Assembly: GCA_937893945.1 (NCBI GenBank)
Contig: CALCTA010000038.1
Coordinates: forward strand, 1-7,423
DNA: 7,423 nucleotides
Direction of reading: 5' to 3'
Source: an uncultured Clostridia bacterium
GTDB lineage: Bacteria > Bacillota > Clostridia > Oscillospirales > CAG-272
The position numbers and the translations under genes were made by a program. Shown here one piece after another: positions 5,375 through 7,423 of this stretch; the stretch's first letter is position 1, and each line of letters begins with the position of its first letter. A model generated the notes under the pieces. That model was not told where the DNA came from. It did not search any database and saw nothing but the letters and a program-made list of their open reading frames with translations.

Positions 5375-5403
5375 TTGAAAACGCATAAAAGATGTGTTAT
5401 AAT
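5375..5403 (+). promoter_or_regulatory. Sigma-A promoter of the flavodiiron gene
   Basis: TTGAAA (5375-5380), a 17-nt spacer and a perfect TATAAT (5398-5403) with an extended -10 TGT (5395-5397). Transcription should start near 5410, giving a leader of only about 30 nt that contains AAGGAG (5427-5432). No terminator hairpin was found between the ldhA stop and this promoter, so some read-through from ldhA is possible. Confidence 0.85.
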
Positions 5404-5439
5404 GTATTTGTTAGAAAATAAATATCAAGGAGAACAGAA

Positions 5440-7230
5440 ATGAATATAACCAAGGATATAGTTTATATCGGCGTAAACGACAGAAAAGTAGACCTCTTTG
5501 AAGGTCAGTATATCGTTCCCAACGGAATGGCTTATAACTCCTACGTTATCCTCGATGAAAAAGTCGCGGTAATGGATACCGTAGACGCAAACTTCACTCA
5601 CGAGTGGCTTGACAATCTCGAGAATGCGCTCGGCGGCAGAAAGCCCGACTACCTCGTGGTTCAGCACATGGAGCCCGACCACTCGGCAAATATCCTGAAC
5701 TTTACAAAGGCTTACCCCAAGGCTAAGATAGTTTCTTCTGCTAAGGCTTTCGTTATGATAAAGAACTTCTTTGGAACAGATTTTGCCGACAGACAGGTAG
5801 TTGTCGGAGAGGGCAGCACTCTTGAGCTCGGTAAGCACACCCTTACCTTCGTTACAGCACCTATGGTGCATTGGCCCGAGGTAATAGTAACCTACGACAG
5901 CACCGACAAGGTCCTCTTCTCTGCCGACGGATTTGGCAAGTTCGGCGCTCTTGACGCTGACGAGGACTGGGCTTGCGAGGCAAGACGCTACTATATCGGT
6001 ATCGTAGGAAAATACGGCGCTCAGGTCCAGGCTCTGCTCAAGAAGGCGGCAGGTCTTGATATCGAGATCATCTGTCCTCTCCACGGCCCCGTGCTCACCG
6101 AAAACCTCGGCTACTACTTAAACCTCTACAACACCTGGTCAAGCTATCAGCCTGAGGAGGAGGGTATCGTCATCGCCTACACCTCTGTTTATGGAAACAC
6201 CAAGAAGGCTGTTCTTCAGCTTGCCGAGAAGCTCAAAGCAAACGGCTGTCCTAAGGTAGTCGTAAACGATCTCGCAAGATGCGATATGGCAGAGGCAGTT
6301 GAGGACGCATTCAGATACAGCAAGCTCGTTCTCGCTACCACGACCTACAACGCGGATATCTTCCCCTTTATGAGAGAGTTTATCGACCATCTGACCGAGC
6401 GCAACTTCTCTAACCGCACCGTCGGCTTTATCGAGAACGGAAGCTGGGCGCCCCTTGCGGCTAAGATAATGAAGCGCATGCTTGAAAACTCCAAGAACCT
6501 CACCTTTACTGAGAATAACGTAAAGATAGTTTCGGCACTGAACGAGACAAGCTCCGAGCAGCTTGACGCTCTCGCAAACGAGCTTTGCCGCGAATACATC
6601 GCGCTTCAGTCCGACAACGCGAATAAAAATGACCTCTCTGCCCTCTTCAATATCGGCTACGGACTTTACGTCGTAACCTCTAACGACGGCAAGAAGGACA
6701 ACGGACTTATAGTAAACACTGTTACTCAGCTTACCAATATGCCCAACAGAATTGCCGTTACGATAAACAAGGAGAACTACTCTCACCACGTTATCAAGAT
6801 GAGCGGCAAGATGAACGTCAACTGCCTTACCGTAGAAGCTCCCTTCAGCGTCTTTGAGGCATTTGGATTTGTAAGCGGCAGAAACGTTGATAAGTTTGCT
6901 GATTGCACACCTCTGCGCTCGGATAACGGACTTGTTGTGCTTCCCAGATATATCAATTCCTTTATGTCGCTCAAGGTCGAGCAGTATATCGACCTCGATA
7001 CCCACGGAATGTTCATCTGCTCGGTAAGCGAAGCGAGAGTTCTCTCTGATAAGGAGACTATGACCTATTCCTATTACCACGCGAACGTCAAGCCCAAGCC
7101 CGAAACAGAGGGCAAGAAAGGCTACGTCTGCAAGATATGTGGCTACGTCTATGAAGGAGATACTCTCCCTGAGGACTTCATCTGCCCCCTCTGCAAGCAC
7201 GGCGCTCAGGACTTCGAGCCGATAGCGTGA
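5440..7230 (+). CDS. Flavodiiron protein with flavin-reductase and rubredoxin domains
   Basis: A 596-aa cytoplasmic oxygen (and possibly NO) reductase that protects anaerobes by reducing O2 to water. The metallo-beta-lactamase-like domain (about 1-240) has all seven diiron ligands: His76, Glu78, Asp80, His81 (HMEPDH), His144, Asp163 and His215. A flavodoxin domain (about 242-390) has the FMN phosphate loop TSVYGNT (248-254), TTTYNADIFPF (300-310) and ENGSW (332-336). A flavin-reductase-like domain (about 400-550) has NIGYGLYVVTS and NGLIVNTVTQ. The C-terminal rubredoxin (about 560-596) has Cys564, Cys567, Cys582 and Cys585. It is compact, lacking the loop of classical rubredoxins, and looks like the rubrerythrin type. 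The extra domains suggest electrons can pass from NAD(P)H or a partner reductase to the diiron site within one chain. The start follows AAGGAG with a 7-nt gap. It is monocistronic. Confidence 0.95.
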   Translation: MNITKDIVYIGVNDRKVDLFEGQYIVPNGMAYNSYVILDEKVAVMDTVDANFTHEWLDNLENALGGRKPDYLVVQHMEPDHSANILNFTKAYPKAKIVSSAKAFVMIKNFFGTDFADRQVVVGEGSTLELGKHTLTFVTAPMVHWPEVIVTYDSTDKVLFSADGFGKFGALDADEDWACEARRYYIGIVGKYGAQVQALLKKAAGLDIEIICPLHGPVLTENLGYYLNLYNTWSSYQPEEEGIVIAYTSVYGNTKKAVLQLAEKLKANGCPKVVVNDLARCDMAEAVEDAFRYSKLVLATTTYNADIFPFMREFIDHLTERNFSNRTVGFIENGSWAPLAAKIMKRMLENSKNLTFTENNVKIVSALNETSSEQLDALANELCREYIALQSDNANKNDLSALFNIGYGLYVVTSNDGKKDNGLIVNTVTQLTNMPNRIAVTINKENYSHHVIKMSGKMNVNCLTVEAPFSVFEAFGFVSGRNVDKFADCTPLRSDNGLVVLPRYINSFMSLKVEQYIDLDTHGMFICSVSEARVLSDKETMTYSYYHANVKPKPETEGKKGYVCKICGYVYEGDTLPEDFICPLCKHGAQDFEPIA

Positions 7231-7233
7231 GAG

Positions 7234-7267
7234 GCGTATTGAAAGTTAGTTTAATACCGAATTTTTT
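7234..7267 (+). terminator. Weak AT-rich terminator after the flavodiiron gene
   Basis: GTATTGAA (7236-7243) pairs with TTTAATAC (7250-7257), with one G-U pair, around a 6-nt loop. Six T residues follow at 7262-7267. The stem is AT-rich and the T-run is offset by four bases, so termination would be partial. It begins 6 nt after the stop codon. Confidence 0.4.
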
Positions 7268-7270
7268 GTC

Positions 7271-7288
7271 GCTTTCTTAAAAGAAAGC
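7271..7288. repeat. 18-bp palindrome
   Basis: GCTTTCTTAAAAGAAAGC is a perfect inverted repeat with 8-bp arms and a 2-nt centre. It has no T-run on its downstream side on either strand, so it is not by itself an intrinsic terminator. It may be a palindromic part of the repeat-rich tail after the flavodiiron gene. Confidence 0.5.
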
Positions 7289-7312
7289 TCCGCAAAGAAC
7301 TTTAATGAAGGG

Positions 7313-7363
7313 AAAGCTTGAGTGAAACTCTGCCGCGTGCAAAGTTTTTGCTCAAGCTTTTTT
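7313..7363 (+). terminator. Rho-independent terminator of the flavodiiron gene
   Basis: AAAGCTTGAG (7313-7322) pairs perfectly with CTCAAGCTTT (7351-7360). Inner pairing between GAAAC (7324-7328) and GTTT is possible. The 3' arm merges into a run of six T (7358-7363). The 28-nt loop is long, but the geometry is that of an intrinsic terminator about 80 nt after the stop. Confidence 0.6.
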
Positions 7364-7403
7364 AAAACAGCACCCCTTGTTAAGTTTTTGCTCAAGCTTT
7401 TTT
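7342..7403. repeat. 22-bp direct repeat, two copies 40 nt apart
   Basis: The same 22 bases, beginning AAGTTTTTGCTC and ending AAGCTTTTTT, occur at 7342-7363 and 7382-7403. The first copy is the 3' half of the terminator. The second forms a new palindrome with the bases that follow it. The intervening 18 nt are AAAACAGCACCCCTTGTT. Confidence 0.7.
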
Positions 7404-7414
7404 CAAAAAGCTTG
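7393..7414. repeat. Palindrome built on the second repeat copy
   Basis: CAAGCTTTTT (7393-7402) is the exact reverse complement of AAAAAGCTTG (7405-7414), with a 2-nt centre. It continues as CGGTTTCCA to the window edge. The arrangement looks like the start of a dispersed palindromic element that continues beyond the window. Confidence 0.55.
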
Positions 7415-7423
7415 CGGTTTCCA

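Noticed and set aside
5408..5425. Possible second Rex site, TTGTTAG-AAAA-TAAATAT, just after the flavodiiron -10
   Set aside because: Only 10 of 14 positions match, the right half is poor, and the region is very AT-rich. The left half alone is not persuasive.
5425..6084. A 219-codon antisense frame over the start of the flavodiiron gene
   Set aside because: Same reasoning: it covers the real start and promoter leader, and its translation resembles no known family.
6139..7200. A 353-codon open frame antisense to the flavodiiron gene
   Set aside because: It lies entirely opposite a gene with every diiron, FMN and rubredoxin motif intact. It has no ribosome binding site of note and no recognisable domain. 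Codon bias in the real gene keeps the opposite frame free of stops.
7271..7288. The 18-bp palindrome as a terminator
   Set aside because: No T-run follows on either strand; the T-run at 7262-7267 lies upstream of it on the plus strand.
7342..7403. CRISPR-like pair of 22-bp repeats with an 18-nt spacer
   Set aside because: Only two copies, the unit is T-rich and terminator-like, the spacer is too short, and no cas genes are present.

Overview
The window looks like a chromosomal segment from an anaerobic Firmicute, most likely an uncultured gut Clostridia (Oscillospirales or Lachnospirales type). This is inferred from strong AAGGAG-type ribosome binding sites, extended -10 promoters (TGnTATAAT), a fermentative D-lactate dehydrogenase beside an oxygen-scavenging flavodiiron protein, and intergenic palindromic repeats of a style seen in such genomes. 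No plasmid, phage, transposase, rRNA or tRNA gene is visible.

Layout. Positions 1-207 carry no gene and are a mosaic of overlapping inverted repeats. Positions 208-3994 hold six minus-strand genes. In transcription order they are: a 67-aa protein built on 11-residue repeats; a 125-aa protein with two membrane segments; an OmpR-type response regulator; a HAMP histidine kinase with a very short outer loop; a 293-aa polytopic membrane protein; and a 136-aa protein that is a clear paralogue of the 125-aa one. The last four overlap one another by 4, 23 and 11 nt, so they are almost certainly one translationally coupled operon, closed by a hairpin at 208-230. The first two sit just upstream with strong Shine-Dalgarno sites and probably have their own promoter.

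Positions 3995-4295 are a divergent control region. To the right lie two independently promoted plus-strand genes: ldhA-type D-lactate dehydrogenase (4296-5345) and a 596-aa flavodiiron protein (5440-7230) with four modules: metallo-beta-lactamase/diiron, flavodoxin, flavin-reductase-like and a short rubredoxin. A Rex-like operator appears to cover the ldhA -35 box, which would tie lactate production to the NADH/NAD+ ratio. Positions 7231-7423 hold terminator hairpins and a 22-bp direct repeat.

Working together: the right half serves redox balance and oxygen defence in a fermenting anaerobe (pyruvate to D-lactate with NADH; O2 or NO reduced by the flavodiiron protein). The left half looks like an envelope-sensing two-component module whose kinase probably reads the membrane or its small membrane partners rather than an external ligand. 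The paralogous two-TM proteins and the hendecad-repeat protein have no function I can name and are the most likely undescribed part of the window.
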